Positions 51,452 through 60,065 are shown, numbered from the stretch's first letter. The stretch: DNA of 64,000 nt from Sphaerimonospora sp050942215 (GCF_050942215.1 NZ_CP192056.1:4154001-4218000); one strand, 5' to 3'. Numbers and translations: made by a program. The notes: generated by a model not told the origin, from the letters alone.

Positions 51452-51735
51452 TCTTGCAAATTCTCGCAGGAGCCTCACCTGAGCTGCGGAAACCCACTCC
51501 GTGATCTTGCAGTTCCTTGCAGACATAGCGCCTGACGTGCACTTACACCTTCAGTGATCTTGCACTTAGCGGATAGGTGCAAGATCACCAAAGGCGTCTT
51601 CCCTGCTCAGAGCGCAGGCCTGCGAGAAACTGCAAGATCACGAACGCGACGTGCCTGCTGGCGGCGCATGCCTGCGAGTATTCGCAAGATCACGGCGTTG
51701 GGGGGGTGGGGGGTGGGGGGCCACACGGGGGTGGG
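51422..51735. repeat. Nested inverted-repeat element with six GTGATCTTGC cores
   Basis: Between two convergent genes lie three forward cores (GTGATCTTGCA at 51448, 51501, 51554) and three reversed (TGCAAGATCAC ending at 51588, 51641, 51693). The inner pair is a perfect 12-bp stem: GTGATCTTGCAC (51554-51565) against GTGCAAGATCAC (51577-51588), loop 11. The outer pairs add extended CTCGCAGG-type flanks. C-rich tracts at 51424-51446 face G-rich tracts at 51697-51722, extending the palindrome and offering a G-quadruplex on the + strand. No coding is seen inside. Confidence 0.85.
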
Positions 51736-52770
51736 TCAGGCGGCCAAATCCTTGATCTTCTCGATGAGGCGGACGCGCTCGGCGTGGGTGTGGGCGACGG
51801 GGGTCACGTTGAGCGTGGTCACGCCCGCCTCGCGCATGGCCGCCAGCCGCTCCCTGATGTGGCCTTCCGGGCCGACCAGCGACATCCGCTCCAGCAGCTC
51901 ACGCGGCACCGCGGCCTCCGCCTCCTTCTTACGGCCCGAGAGATAGAGGTCCTGGATCAGCTCGGCCTCCCGCTCGTAGCCGTACCGGCGGGCCAGGTCG
52001 TTGTAGAAGTTCTTGCCGCGCGCGCCCATGCCGCCGATGTAGAGGGCGGCCATCGAGCGGCCCAGCTCCAGGACGCCGTCCACGTCGTCGCCGATGGCCA
52101 GCACCGCCTGGGCGATCACGTCCAGCTCGCCGAGCGCGGGGTCCCTGCGCGCCCCGCCGGAGGCCAGCGACCGGCCCCAGACGTCGGCGGCCTTCTCCGG
52201 CATGAAGAAGATCGGCTCCCAGCCCTCGGCGATCTCGGCGGCGAGCTCCACGTTCTTCGGCCCGATCGCCGCGATCACGACGGGGATCCGCTCCCGCACC
52301 GGACGGTTGATCAGCTTGAGCGGCTTGCCCAGGCCGGTGCCGCCCGGCAGCGGCATCGAATAGTGCTTGCCCGAGTGCTCCAGCCGCTCCCGCCGCCACA
52401 CCTTGCGGCAGATCTCCACGATCTCGCGGGTACGGCCGAGCGGCGCGGTGTACGGCACGCCGTGGAAGCCCTCGATCACCTGCGGGCCGGACGCGCCGAT
52501 GCCGAGCGTGAAGCGGCCGTCGGAGACGTAGTCCATGCCGGCCGCCGTCATGGCCAGCAGCGTGGGCGTACGCGAGTAGATCGGCAGGATGCCCGAGGCG
52601 ATCTGAAGCCGTTCCGTCCTCGCGGCGATGTACCCCATCTGGCTGACCGCGTCGAAGCTGTAGGCCTCGGCCACGAACACGATGTCGAGGCCGGCCTTCT
52701 CGTAGTCGGACAGCTCCGCGACGGTCTCCTTGAACCCTCCCGCGTAGCTGAGGGCCATCCCGATCCGCAT
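51736..52770 (-). CDS. LLM-class (F420-dependent) oxidoreductase
   Basis: A 344-residue luciferase-like TIM-barrel protein: MRIGMALSYAGGFKETVAEL, YEKAGLDIVFVAEAYSFD, GYIAARTERLQIASGILPIY, LGIGASGPQVIEGFHGVPY and VVIAAIGPKNVELAAEIAEG are typical for F420-dependent enzymes. The substrate is unknown. ATG at 52770 follows the second DUF574 methyltransferase by nine bases; the two may be co-transcribed. Confidence 0.9.
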   Translation of the reverse strand: MRIGMALSYAGGFKETVAELSDYEKAGLDIVFVAEAYSFDAVSQMGYIAARTERLQIASGILPIYSRTPTLLAMTAAGMDYVSDGRFTLGIGASGPQVIEGFHGVPYTAPLGRTREIVEICRKVWRRERLEHSGKHYSMPLPGGTGLGKPLKLINRPVRERIPVVIAAIGPKNVELAAEIAEGWEPIFFMPEKAADVWGRSLASGGARRDPALGELDVIAQAVLAIGDDVDGVLELGRSMAALYIGGMGARGKNFYNDLARRYGYEREAELIQDLYLSGRKKEAEAAVPRELLERMSLVGPEGHIRERLAAMREAGVTTLNVTPVAHTHAERVRLIEKIKDLAA

Positions 52771-52779
52771 CCGCTCTCC

Positions 52780-53571
52780 TTATGGTCTGCGTGCGACCCC
52801 GCCGAGCACCGCCATGAAGTCGGCCAGCAGCGGCAGCGAGTCCGGCTCCGGCCGCCACTCGTGCAGCTGGACCAGGCCGGGCTCGACCGGTTCTAGGCCG
52901 CCGAAGAACCGCTCGATGGCCACGCGGGGACGGGCCTCGAAGGGCGCGTTGGCATTACCGTACACGCCGCCCGCCTCCGCCATCTCGGCCGGCAGGGCGT
53001 CGGAGCAGACATGAGAGATCACGAAGTGGCTGCCGGCGGGCAGGGCCGCCGCGTACCCGGCCACGATTCCCGCGGGGTCCTCCTCGTCCGGCACGAAGTG
53101 CAGGCAGGACACCATGAGCACGCCGACCGGCCCGTCGAACGCGAACGCGTCGAGCACCTCCTCCGGGCGCCGCAGGTCGGCCTCCAGGAACTCCACCCTG
53201 GGGTCGCCGGCGAGCAGCGCCCGGCCGTGCGCGGCCACCACGGGGTCGTTGTCGACGTACCGGACCCGCGCGTCGGGCGCCTCGCCGAGCGCGATCTCGT
53301 GCACGTTGCCCTGCGTGGGCAGCCCGGCCCCGAGATCGAGGAACACGCGGATGCCGCACTCGCGGGCCAGGAAGCGTACGGCCCGGCCGAGGAAGGCGCG
53401 GTTCTCCCTGACCGCCTCCCTGACGTGCCCCCGGGAGATCTCGATCACTTTCTCCGCCGCCGCCCGATCGGCCGGGAAGTGGTTCTTCCCGCCGAGGTAG
53501 TAGTCGTACATCCGGGCCACGTTGGGGCGGCCGACGTCGAGCCCTCCGGGGATCCGCGCCTGGTCTGCCAC
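52780..53571 (-). CDS. DUF574 SAM-dependent methyltransferase (second copy)
   Basis: A 263-residue Methyltransf_19 protein: RPNVARMYDYYLGGKNHFPADR, ENRAFLGRAVRFLARE, FLDLGAGLPTQGNVHEIAL, VRYVDNDPVVAAHGRALL and MVSCLHFVPDEEDP. Clearly paralogous to the gene at 14282. The GTG at 53571 has GAGGAG upstream; an upstream in-frame ATG extends into non-conserved sequence. Nine bases from the LLM gene. Confidence 0.9.
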   Translation of the reverse strand: MADQARIPGGLDVGRPNVARMYDYYLGGKNHFPADRAAAEKVIEISRGHVREAVRENRAFLGRAVRFLARECGIRVFLDLGAGLPTQGNVHEIALGEAPDARVRYVDNDPVVAAHGRALLAGDPRVEFLEADLRRPEEVLDAFAFDGPVGVLMVSCLHFVPDEEDPAGIVAGYAAALPAGSHFVISHVCSDALPAEMAEAGGVYGNANAPFEARPRVAIERFFGGLEPVEPGLVQLHEWRPEPDSLPLLADFMAVLGGVARRP

Positions 53572-53602
53572 TCGACTCTCCTCAGTAGAGCTCGGCGGAG
53601 GC

Positions 53603-54187
53603 TCAATCAGGGTGATCATAGCGGGCGCGGAGTCTGCGTAGATCCTCCCGAGTGTCGACATCGGCCGGATCGCCGGCGTCGTCGCAGGGCACCGGGGTCA
53701 CCAGTTCGGGACGCGCCCGCAGGAACGGCCGCGCCCCCACGTCGCCCTCGGCCAGCGCGCACACCTCGGCGAAGTGCTCACGCGCGATCAGCACGGGGTT
53801 GCGCCGCGCCCCGCCGTACGTCGCCACGGCGACGGCCGCGCCGGAACCGAACGCGTCGATCAGCCGGCGTACGGCGGCCGGCCGGACCAGCGGCTGGTCC
53901 ACGAGGGCGATCACCACGGCCTCGGCCGTGCCGGGCAGCGACCGCAGGCCCGCGCGCAGGGACGAGCCCATGCCGGTCGCCCAGTCCAGGTTGCGTACGG
54001 TCACCGCACTCCCGACCGGGGTCTCGACGGCCCCGAGCACGACGACGACCGGATGGCAGCCGCCCTCGGCGAGGAGGCGGACGCCACGCTCGGCGAGCCG
54101 TTCGCCGGCGAATTCCACCACGGCCTTCGGCGTCCCGAGCCGGCTGCCGCCGCCCGCGGCCAGCAGCAGTCCGGCGACCTCACCCAC
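53603..54187 (-). CDS. MocA-like molybdenum cofactor cytidylyltransferase
   Basis: A 194-residue nucleotidyltransferase: GLLLAAGGGSRLGTPKAVV (nucleotide loop), LDWATGMGSSLRAGL, VIALVDQPLVRP and DPADVDTREDLRRL match the MocA/MobA-like (NTP_transf_3) family. In its genomic setting with xdhC it is likely to make the CMP/GMP-dinucleotide form of molybdopterin for a hydroxylase. Cytosolic. Start at 54187, 18 bases after xdhC. Confidence 0.88.
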   Translation of the reverse strand: MGEVAGLLLAAGGGSRLGTPKAVVEFAGERLAERGVRLLAEGGCHPVVVVLGAVETPVGSAVTVRNLDWATGMGSSLRAGLRSLPGTAEAVVIALVDQPLVRPAAVRRLIDAFGSGAAVAVATYGGARRNPVLIAREHFAEVCALAEGDVGARPFLRARPELVTPVPCDDAGDPADVDTREDLRRLRARYDHPD

Positions 54188-54205
54188 GGCTCTCGTCCAT
54201 GGCCC

Positions 54206-55303
54206 TCACCCGTCGCCGTGGATGCGGCCGATTGTCTCGCTGAGCGAGTCGCCCGAGCCTCCCCAGCGGAGCTTGATCAGCTCGGCCGCGATCGAGACGG
54301 CGGTCTCCTCCGGCGTACGGGCGCCCAGGTCGAGCCCGATCGGCGAGCGCAGCCGCGCCAGCTCGGCCTCCGACAGGCCCGCCTCGCGCAGCCGGGCGAG
54401 CCGGTCGTCGTGGGTCCGCCGCGAGCCCATCGCCCCGATGTACGCCGCCGGGGTCCGCAGGGCCACCTCCAGCAGCGGGACGTCGAACTTGGGATCGTGG
54501 GTGAGCACGCAGATGACCGTCCGCCCGTCCACCACGGTCTCCGCCAGGTAGTCGTGCGGCCACCGCACCACCACCTCGTCCGCCTCGGGGAAGCGCTTGA
54601 CGGTGGCGAAGACCGGGCGGGCGTCGCACACCACGACGTGATAGCCGAGGAACTTGCCGACGCGGGCCACGGCGGCGGCGAAGTCGATCGCGCCGAAGAC
54701 GAGCATCCGCGGCGCCGGAGCGAACGAGTGGACGAACACCTGCAGGTCGTCCAGCCGCCGCTCGCCCTGCGCGCCATAGCGCCGCATCCCGGTCGACCCC
54801 TGGGCCAGCATGCCGCGCACGTCGTCGTCCACGGCCTCGTCCAGCCGCGCCGAGCCGAGCGAACCGGAGGCGTGATCGGGCCACACCACGCGCCGGGCCC
54901 CGATCGTGCCCGGCCCGGCCACGATCGTGGCCACGGCGACCGGACGCCGCGCCTCGATCGACTCGGCCACCTCCCCCAGCTCGGGAAAGGTCTCCTTGCT
55001 GACGGGTTCGACGAGCAGGTCGATGATGCCCCCGCAGGTCAACCCGACGGCGAAGGCGTCGCCGTCGCTCACGCCGTACCGCTGCAGCACCGCCGTCCCG
55101 TCGGCCACGACCTCCCGCGCGAGCTCGTACACCGCGCCCTCGACGCAGCCGCCGGACACGCTGCCGGTCACCTCGGTTCCGAGCACCGCCATGGCCGCGC
55201 CCGGCGGGCGCGGCGCGCTGCGGAACGTGCCGACCACCGTGGCCAGCCCGAATCGCTCCCCCGACTCCCACCACTCGAGGATCTGGGGCAGCACGTCACG
55301 CAT
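54206..55303 (-). CDS. XdhC/CoxI-family maturation protein
   Basis: A 365-residue XdhC_CoxI/XdhC_C protein. N-terminal: FGLATVVGTFRSAPRPPGAA and GSVSGGCVEGAVYELAREVV (conserved Cys). C-terminal Rossmann domain: RMLVFGAIDFAAAVARVGKF and AYIGAMGSRRTHDDRLARL. Such proteins hold and sulfurate the molybdenum cofactor for xanthine/CO dehydrogenases. Overlaps the VWA gene by eight bases. No structural hydroxylase genes are in the window. Confidence 0.9.
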   Translation of the reverse strand: MRDVLPQILEWWESGERFGLATVVGTFRSAPRPPGAAMAVLGTEVTGSVSGGCVEGAVYELAREVVADGTAVLQRYGVSDGDAFAVGLTCGGIIDLLVEPVSKETFPELGEVAESIEARRPVAVATIVAGPGTIGARRVVWPDHASGSLGSARLDEAVDDDVRGMLAQGSTGMRRYGAQGERRLDDLQVFVHSFAPAPRMLVFGAIDFAAAVARVGKFLGYHVVVCDARPVFATVKRFPEADEVVVRWPHDYLAETVVDGRTVICVLTHDPKFDVPLLEVALRTPAAYIGAMGSRRTHDDRLARLREAGLSEAELARLRSPIGLDLGARTPEETAVSIAAELIKLRWGGSGDSLSETIGRIHGDG

Positions 55304-56510
55304 CGGCCGCCACCTCCCGTTCCGTCCGTACGCTCCGGCCCGCCAGCAGCGCGGCCAAGTTCTCGAAAGCGGCCAGGCTGTGCCCGGCCACGAAGTCCGT
55401 GACGTACGGCAACGCCGCGCGCATCCCGGCCGTGAGCGGCCGGTAGGCCGGGTCGCCCTTGTGCGGGTTGACCCAGATCACCCGGTGGGCGATGCGGGAC
55501 AGACGGGCCATCTGGGCGCCGAGCAGGTCGGCCGAGCCCCGCTCCCAGCCGTCGGAGGCGATCACGACGGTGGCGCCACGCGGGTGTGGGAGCCGCAGCA
55601 GCGCCTTCAGCTCCTCCCCCAGCCGGGTCCCGCCGCTCCAGTCGGGGATCGCGGACGAGCACGCACGCATCGCCGCATCCGGATCGCGCCGGCGCAGCTC
55701 CGCGGTGATCCTGGTGAGCCGGGTGCCCGCGCTGAACACCTCGGTCGCCCCCGGCTCGGCGCGCATCAGCGCGTGGGCGAAGCGCAGCAGCGTGTCGGCG
55801 TAGGGGGCCATCGACCCGCTGACGTCCACGACCACGACCACCCGGCGCGGCCGGTCCCGATGCGCGCGCAGCCGCAGCCGCGCCACGTCACCGCCGCGCC
55901 GCGCCGCCTCCCGCACCGTGCGGCGGCCGTCCAGATCACCCCGGTGCGATGGCCGGAACCGCCGCGAGGAGCGCCGCTCCCGCTCGTCGCGCAGCAGCGC
56001 CAGCATGCGATGGATCTCACGCCGCTCCGCCTCGGTCAGGTGCGCCACGTCGCGGTGGCGCAGCACCTCGACCTCGCTCGCCGTCGCGGGCAGCGCGCTC
56101 TGCTCGCCGCCGGTCTCCGGCTCGCGCGGGTCGTACGGCAGGGCGACGGTGCGGGTGACGGTCACGGTCATGGCCGGCCTCGCCGGAGGCGGCCGCCGCC
56201 CGCCGAAGAAGGCGGCGAAGCAGCGGTCGTACCGGGACAGGTCGTCGGGGCCCGCGCACATGGTGACGCGGCCGGCCCAGTAGACGTCCCGCTCGCAGGC
56301 GACGTCCAGGTGGGCGAGCGCTCGCAGGAAGCTCTGCTCCCGGTGGTGGTCGGCCGCCACCCCGGCGGCGCGCAGGGTGCGGGCGAACCCCGCCGCCACC
56401 CCGGCCACCGTCCCCGCGTCGGGCGCCGCCGGCCACGCGCCGGGCGCCGTCTGGCCCGCGTCAGACGCCGGCGGCCACGTCCCTGGCTCCGCCGGCCGCC
56501 CGTCAGGCAT
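55296..56510 (-). CDS. VWA domain protein (CoxE-like)
   Basis: A 404-residue VWA_CoxE protein. A Pro/Ala-rich N-terminus, helical body, then the VWA domain with MIDAS DVSGSMAPYADTLL and SGGTRLGEELKALL, and HPRGATVVIASDGWERG. CoxE partners the MoxR-type CoxD to load the CO dehydrogenase active site. Overlaps the downstream xdhC gene and the upstream MoxR gene by eight bases each, a tight operon. Confidence 0.9.
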   Translation of the reverse strand: MPDGRPAEPGTWPPASDAGQTAPGAWPAAPDAGTVAGVAAGFARTLRAAGVAADHHREQSFLRALAHLDVACERDVYWAGRVTMCAGPDDLSRYDRCFAAFFGGRRPPPARPAMTVTVTRTVALPYDPREPETGGEQSALPATASEVEVLRHRDVAHLTEAERREIHRMLALLRDERERRSSRRFRPSHRGDLDGRRTVREAARRGGDVARLRLRAHRDRPRRVVVVVDVSGSMAPYADTLLRFAHALMRAEPGATEVFSAGTRLTRITAELRRRDPDAAMRACSSAIPDWSGGTRLGEELKALLRLPHPRGATVVIASDGWERGSADLLGAQMARLSRIAHRVIWVNPHKGDPAYRPLTAGMRAALPYVTDFVAGHSLAAFENLAALLAGRSVRTEREVAADA

Positions 56511-57393
56511 GGCGCCCGTCCCATTCGGCCCGTACGGCCTCCTGATCCTCCCGATACTTCAGCAGCGCGCCGAGGGAGGCCGCGGCCAGGCCGGGGTCGA
56601 GGCGGGTCGCGCCCAGCGTGAGCAGGGCGGCGGTCCAGTCGAGCGTCTCGGCGACCCCCGGCGGCTTGACCAGGTCGGCACCGCGCATCCGGGCCGCCGC
56701 CTCGGCGACCTCGGCGGCGAGGATCTCGGTGCAGCCCGGCAGCCTCCGCAGCAGGATCGCCACCTCGCGCTCGAAGCCGGGATGCTCCAGCCAGTGGTAG
56801 AGACAGCGCCGCTTGAGCGCGTCGTGGACCTCACGCGTCCGGTTGGAGGTCACGACGACGACCGGCGGGGTCTGCGCCCGGATCGTGCCGAGTTCCGGGA
56901 TCGAGATCGTGAAGTCGGACAGGACCTCCAGCAGGAAGGCCTCGAACTCGTCGTCGGCCCGGTCGATCTCGTCCACGAGCAGCACACTCGGCTGGGTCTC
57001 CAGGGCACGCAGCAGCGGCCGCGCGACCAGGAACCGCCGGTCGTAGATCTCGCCCTCCAGCGCACCGGCGTCGGTCGCCCCGGTGACCTCCGCCGCTTTC
57101 AGATGCAGGAGCTGGCGCGCGAAGTCCCAGTCGTAGAGCGCCTGGGCGGCGTCGATCCCCTCGTAGCACTGCAGCCTGATCAGCGGCGCGTCCAGGATCG
57201 CCGCCAGGGTCTTGGCCAGCTCGGTCTTGCCGACGCCGGCCTCACCCTCGAGGAAGAGCGGGCGGCCCATCCGCAGCGCGAGGAACGCCGCCGTCGACAG
57301 TCCCTCGTCCGCCAGGTAGTCGTGTCCGTCGAGGAGCTCCGCCAGCATGGCCGGCGACTCGATGCCAGATGCCTTGATTGTCCGCCGCAGCAC
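56503..57393 (-). CDS. MoxR-type AAA+ ATPase (CoxD-like)
   Basis: A 296-residue AAA+ ATPase: LFLEGEAGVGKTELAKTLAA (Walker A), SVLLVDEIDRADDEFEAFLL (Walker B), VVVTSNRTREVHDALKRRCL (sensor 1/arginine finger). The GTG at 57393 keeps the conserved RTIKASGIESPAMLAELL start; no strong ribosome site is seen and an ATG at 57348 is possible. It is the first gene of the moxR-VWA-xdhC-mocA cassette; the order matches CO-dehydrogenase accessory genes. Confidence 0.88.
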   Translation of the reverse strand: MLRRTIKASGIESPAMLAELLDGHDYLADEGLSTAAFLALRMGRPLFLEGEAGVGKTELAKTLAAILDAPLIRLQCYEGIDAAQALYDWDFARQLLHLKAAEVTGATDAGALEGEIYDRRFLVARPLLRALETQPSVLLVDEIDRADDEFEAFLLEVLSDFTISIPELGTIRAQTPPVVVVTSNRTREVHDALKRRCLYHWLEHPGFEREVAILLRRLPGCTEILAAEVAEAAARMRGADLVKPPGVAETLDWTAALLTLGATRLDPGLAAASLGALLKYREDQEAVRAEWDGRHA

Positions 57394-57506
57394 AGGCACA
57401 GGGTACGTCGCCGGCGATCGCGGGGCATCGGCCGAATCCGCCAAAGAATTCCACCGGAGAGGCCCCGAAGTGCCCGCGACGGGTTTCACCGGCGCTCACG
57501 CGCGCA

Positions 57507-57620
57507 CGGACGCTCGCCCGCACACCCATCGGACGCTCGCCCACGCGCGGTCGGCCGCGTCGCCCACACACCCACCGGATGCTCGCCCACACACGGGCGG
57601 ACGCGTCGCTCAGGCGCGGT
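57507..57620. repeat. ~23-bp degenerate tandem repeat
   Basis: Five copies of a CGGACGCTCGCCCACACACCC-type unit begin at 57507, 57530, 57552, 57576 and 57598, with a partial sixth at 57621. Spacing is 22-24 bp. The array sits between the MoxR start and the 3' end of the PH-domain gene and runs into the latter's last codons. Nothing else is seen in 57394-57609. Confidence 0.7.
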
Positions 57621-58065
57621 CGGGGGCCTCGCCGCGGTCGCGGATGAGGGCGCTCAGCTCGGCGACGGCCTTGCGGGACCGCGTCCGCTCGGTGCTCTGG
57701 ATGCCCATGGCGCCGACCGTCAGCCCGTTGGCGAGGTCGATCTTCGGCCAGGGATCGCCCTCCTCCATCGTGACGTCCAGGACCTCGGGCCACTCGTAGC
57801 GGTGCACGCGCAGCGCGTTCACGATCGTGATGCCGTGCTCGTCGGCCTCGACCCGGAGCCGGCCCAGCAGGTGCAGCAGGCCGGCCACCAGAACGCCGAA
57901 CACCACCAGGCCGATCCGGTCGGCGAGCCGGAACATCTGCGGCGGCATGATGATCGCCAGGACGACCGCGCCGGCGACCATCACCACCGCCATGCCGTAC
58001 GCGATTATCGTGGCGCGCCGGGGACGCCAGGTCACCGGCAGCTGCGGGGGAACGTGCTCATCCAC
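57610..58065 (-). CDS. PH-domain membrane protein
   Basis: A 151-residue protein of the bacterial PH (bPH) type seen next to rib genes. Two hydrophobic helices (IIAYGMAVVMVAGAVVLAII, IGLVVFGVLVAGLLHLLG) precede the PH fold (LRVEADEHGITIVNALRVHR, YEWPEVLDVTM). No known function. GTG at 58065; a longer opening adds non-conserved residues. Its last codons lie in the 23-bp repeat array. In other actinobacteria a PH protein follows ribH, as here (110 bp). Confidence 0.85.
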   Translation of the reverse strand: MDEHVPPQLPVTWRPRRATIIAYGMAVVMVAGAVVLAIIMPPQMFRLADRIGLVVFGVLVAGLLHLLGRLRVEADEHGITIVNALRVHRYEWPEVLDVTMEEGDPWPKIDLANGLTVGAMGIQSTERTRSRKAVAELSALIRDRGEAPDRA

Positions 58066-58174
58066 GGCGGCCCACCCCGCGGACCACCCCACCGCCCGCC
58101 GCGCGGACGCCGCCGCGTACACCGTTCCCCGGCTTCGACGTGACCAATTGACGCGACCTTCCCTCGGACGGCAC

Positions 58175-58645
58175 TCATACGGTCAGGCTGCGCAGGACGA
58201 GGGCCGTCTCCAGGGCCGCGACAGTGGCCTCGTAGCCCTTGTCCTCTTTGCTGCCGGGTCCGCCGGACCGCTCGACCGCCTGATCAAGGGTGTCACATGT
58301 GAGCACCCCGTTCCCTACGGGGGTCGACTCGTCCAGTGCCACCCTGGTGAGGCCGGCGGTGACGGAGTCGCACACGTAGTCGAAGTGCGCGGTCTCCCCG
58401 CGAATCACCGCGCCGAGCGCGACCACCGCGTCATAGCGCCGGGCCATGGCCTGGGCCACGACGGGGATCTCCAGCGATCCCGCCACCCGGACGGTGACCG
58501 CGACGGCGCCGCTGTCCCTGGCCGCCCGCTCCGCTCTCTCCGTCAGCCTGTCGGTGATCTCCTCGTGCCAGCGGGCCGCGACGATGCCGACGGTCAGGCC
58601 GCCCGCGTCCACTGCCGCGGCCTCCGGACGCCCGGTTCCGCTCAT
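58175..58645 (-). CDS. ribH: 6,7-dimethyl-8-ribityllumazine synthase
   Basis: A 156-residue lumazine synthase: TVGIVAARWHEEITDRLTER, RVAGSLEIPVVAQAMA, DAVVALGAVIRGETAHFDYV (catalytic His), TPVGNGVLTCDTLDQAVERS. It condenses the pyrimidine and butanone phosphate into lumazine; forms icosahedral or pentameric shells in relatives. Overlaps ribBA by four bases; last rib gene. Confidence 0.96.
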   Translation of the reverse strand: MSGTGRPEAAAVDAGGLTVGIVAARWHEEITDRLTERAERAARDSGAVAVTVRVAGSLEIPVVAQAMARRYDAVVALGAVIRGETAHFDYVCDSVTAGLTRVALDESTPVGNGVLTCDTLDQAVERSGGPGSKEDKGYEATVAALETALVLRSLTV

Positions 58646-59871
58646 CCGACGCCTCCTTCCGGAATGTGGTGGCCGAGCCGTTCGCGCTTGGCCGCCAGAT
58701 AGTTCTCGTTGTACGGGTTCATGGCGACCGGCATGGGCTCGCGGCCGAGGACCTTGATGCCGTAGCCGTCCATGCCGCGCACCTTGGCCGGGTTGTTGGT
58801 CAGCAGCCGCACCGACTTCACGCCGAGGTCGGCGAGCATCTGCCCGGCGTTGGAGAACTCCCGCGCGTCCACCGGCAGCCCCAGCTCAAGGTTGGCGTCG
58901 ACGGTGTCGCTGCCGTTGTCCTGCAGGCCGTACGCCCTGAGCTTGGCCAGCAGCCCGATGCCGCGGCCCTCGTGGCCGCGCAGGTAGACGATCACTCCCC
59001 GGCCCTCTTCGGCGATCATGCTCATCGCGTTGTCGAGCTGCACGCCGCAGTCGCAGCGCAGCGAGCCGAGCACGTCGCCGGTGAGGCACTCGGAGTGCGC
59101 CCGCACCAGGACGCTCTCGCCGTCGGCGAGGTCGCCGTACACCAGCGCCATGTGCTCGCCACCGTCGAGCGCGCTGGCGAAGCCGTACGCGCGCCACATG
59201 CCGTAGCGGTTGGGGATGCGGGTCTCGGCGACCCGGGTGACCATCCGTTCGGAGCGCCGCCGGTGCTCGACGAGCTGCTCGATCGAGACGAGCGCGAGGT
59301 CGTGCTCGTCGGCGAACTCGCGCAGCCGCGGCAGCCGGGCCATCGTGCCGTCGTCGTTCACGATCTCGGCGAGGGCGCCGCCGGCCGACAGCCCGGCCAG
59401 CCTGGCGAGGTCGACGGCCGCCTCGGTGTGGCCCCGCCGCACGAGAACGCCGCCCTCCCGGTAGCGCAGCGGGAAGATGTGGCCCGGCCGCACCAGCTCG
59501 TACGGCTCGGTCGCCGAGTCGCACAGCGTACGGATCGTCCTGGCCCGGTCGGCCGCCGAGATGCCCGTGGTGACCCCGTCCCTGGCGTCCACGCTGATCG
59601 TGTACGCCGTACGGAGGCGCTCGCGGTTGTCGTGGACCATGAGCGGCAGGCCGAGCCGGTCCAGCTCCGCGCCCTCCATCGCGACGCAGATCACGCCGCT
59701 GGTGTACCGGATCGTGAAGGCGAGCAGTTCGGGCGTCGCCTTGGCGGCGGCGAAGATGAGGTCGCCCTCGTTCTCGCGGTTCTCGTCGTCGACGACCACG
59801 ACGGGCCTACCGTCGCGGATGTCGGCGATCGCCCGCTCGATCGGGTCCAGCTTGATCTTTTCTTCGGTCAC
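58642..59871 (-). CDS. ribBA: Bifunctional DHBP synthase / GTP cyclohydrolase II
   Basis: A 409-residue fusion. RibB half: VVVDDENRENEGDLIFAAAK, HTEAAVDLARLAGLSAGGAL, EIVNDDGTMAR. RibA half: VRAHSECLTGDVLGSLRCDC with the Zn-binding cysteines, GRGIGLLAKLRAYGLQD, MDGYGIKVLGREPM. It opens both branches of riboflavin synthesis. The stop and start overlap neighbours by four bases each. Confidence 0.97.
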   Translation of the reverse strand: MTEEKIKLDPIERAIADIRDGRPVVVVDDENRENEGDLIFAAAKATPELLAFTIRYTSGVICVAMEGAELDRLGLPLMVHDNRERLRTAYTISVDARDGVTTGISAADRARTIRTLCDSATEPYELVRPGHIFPLRYREGGVLVRRGHTEAAVDLARLAGLSAGGALAEIVNDDGTMARLPRLREFADEHDLALVSIEQLVEHRRRSERMVTRVAETRIPNRYGMWRAYGFASALDGGEHMALVYGDLADGESVLVRAHSECLTGDVLGSLRCDCGVQLDNAMSMIAEEGRGVIVYLRGHEGRGIGLLAKLRAYGLQDNGSDTVDANLELGLPVDAREFSNAGQMLADLGVKSVRLLTNNPAKVRGMDGYGIKVLGREPMPVAMNPYNENYLAAKRERLGHHIPEGGVG

Positions 59872-60065
59872 GCCGCCACCGCCTCCACATTCGCCGCCAT
59901 GACGCGCGACCGGCGCAGCCGGCCACGGAACCCGATCAGAACCATCACGAAGAACACGCCGTAGACCAGGCCGGAGACCACCGGCCCGGAGGGGAAGGCC
60001 GGCGGCACGCCGACGACGTCGGCGGCCACCCGGAATCCGACCTCGTACCAGCCGATGCCGGTCAT
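59868..60065 (-). CDS. 65-residue membrane protein in the rib operon
   Basis: A small protein with one clear hydrophobic helix (GPVVSGLVYGVFFVMVLIGF) followed by a basic segment (RGRLRRSRVMAANVEAVAA). It overlaps ribE (ATGA at 60062-60065) and ribBA (4 bases), so it is translated with them. In Streptomyces this position holds ribM, a larger (about 200 residues) flavin transporter. I cannot tell whether this is a remnant of ribM, a different small membrane protein, or a regulator. ATG at 60065. Confidence 0.75.
   Translation of the reverse strand: MTGIGWYEVGFRVAADVVGVPPAFPSGPVVSGLVYGVFFVMVLIGFRGRLRRSRVMAANVEAVAA

Noticed and set aside
51441..51700. CRISPR array
   Set aside because: Repeats are inverted relative to each other, spacers are few and irregular, and no cas genes are near.
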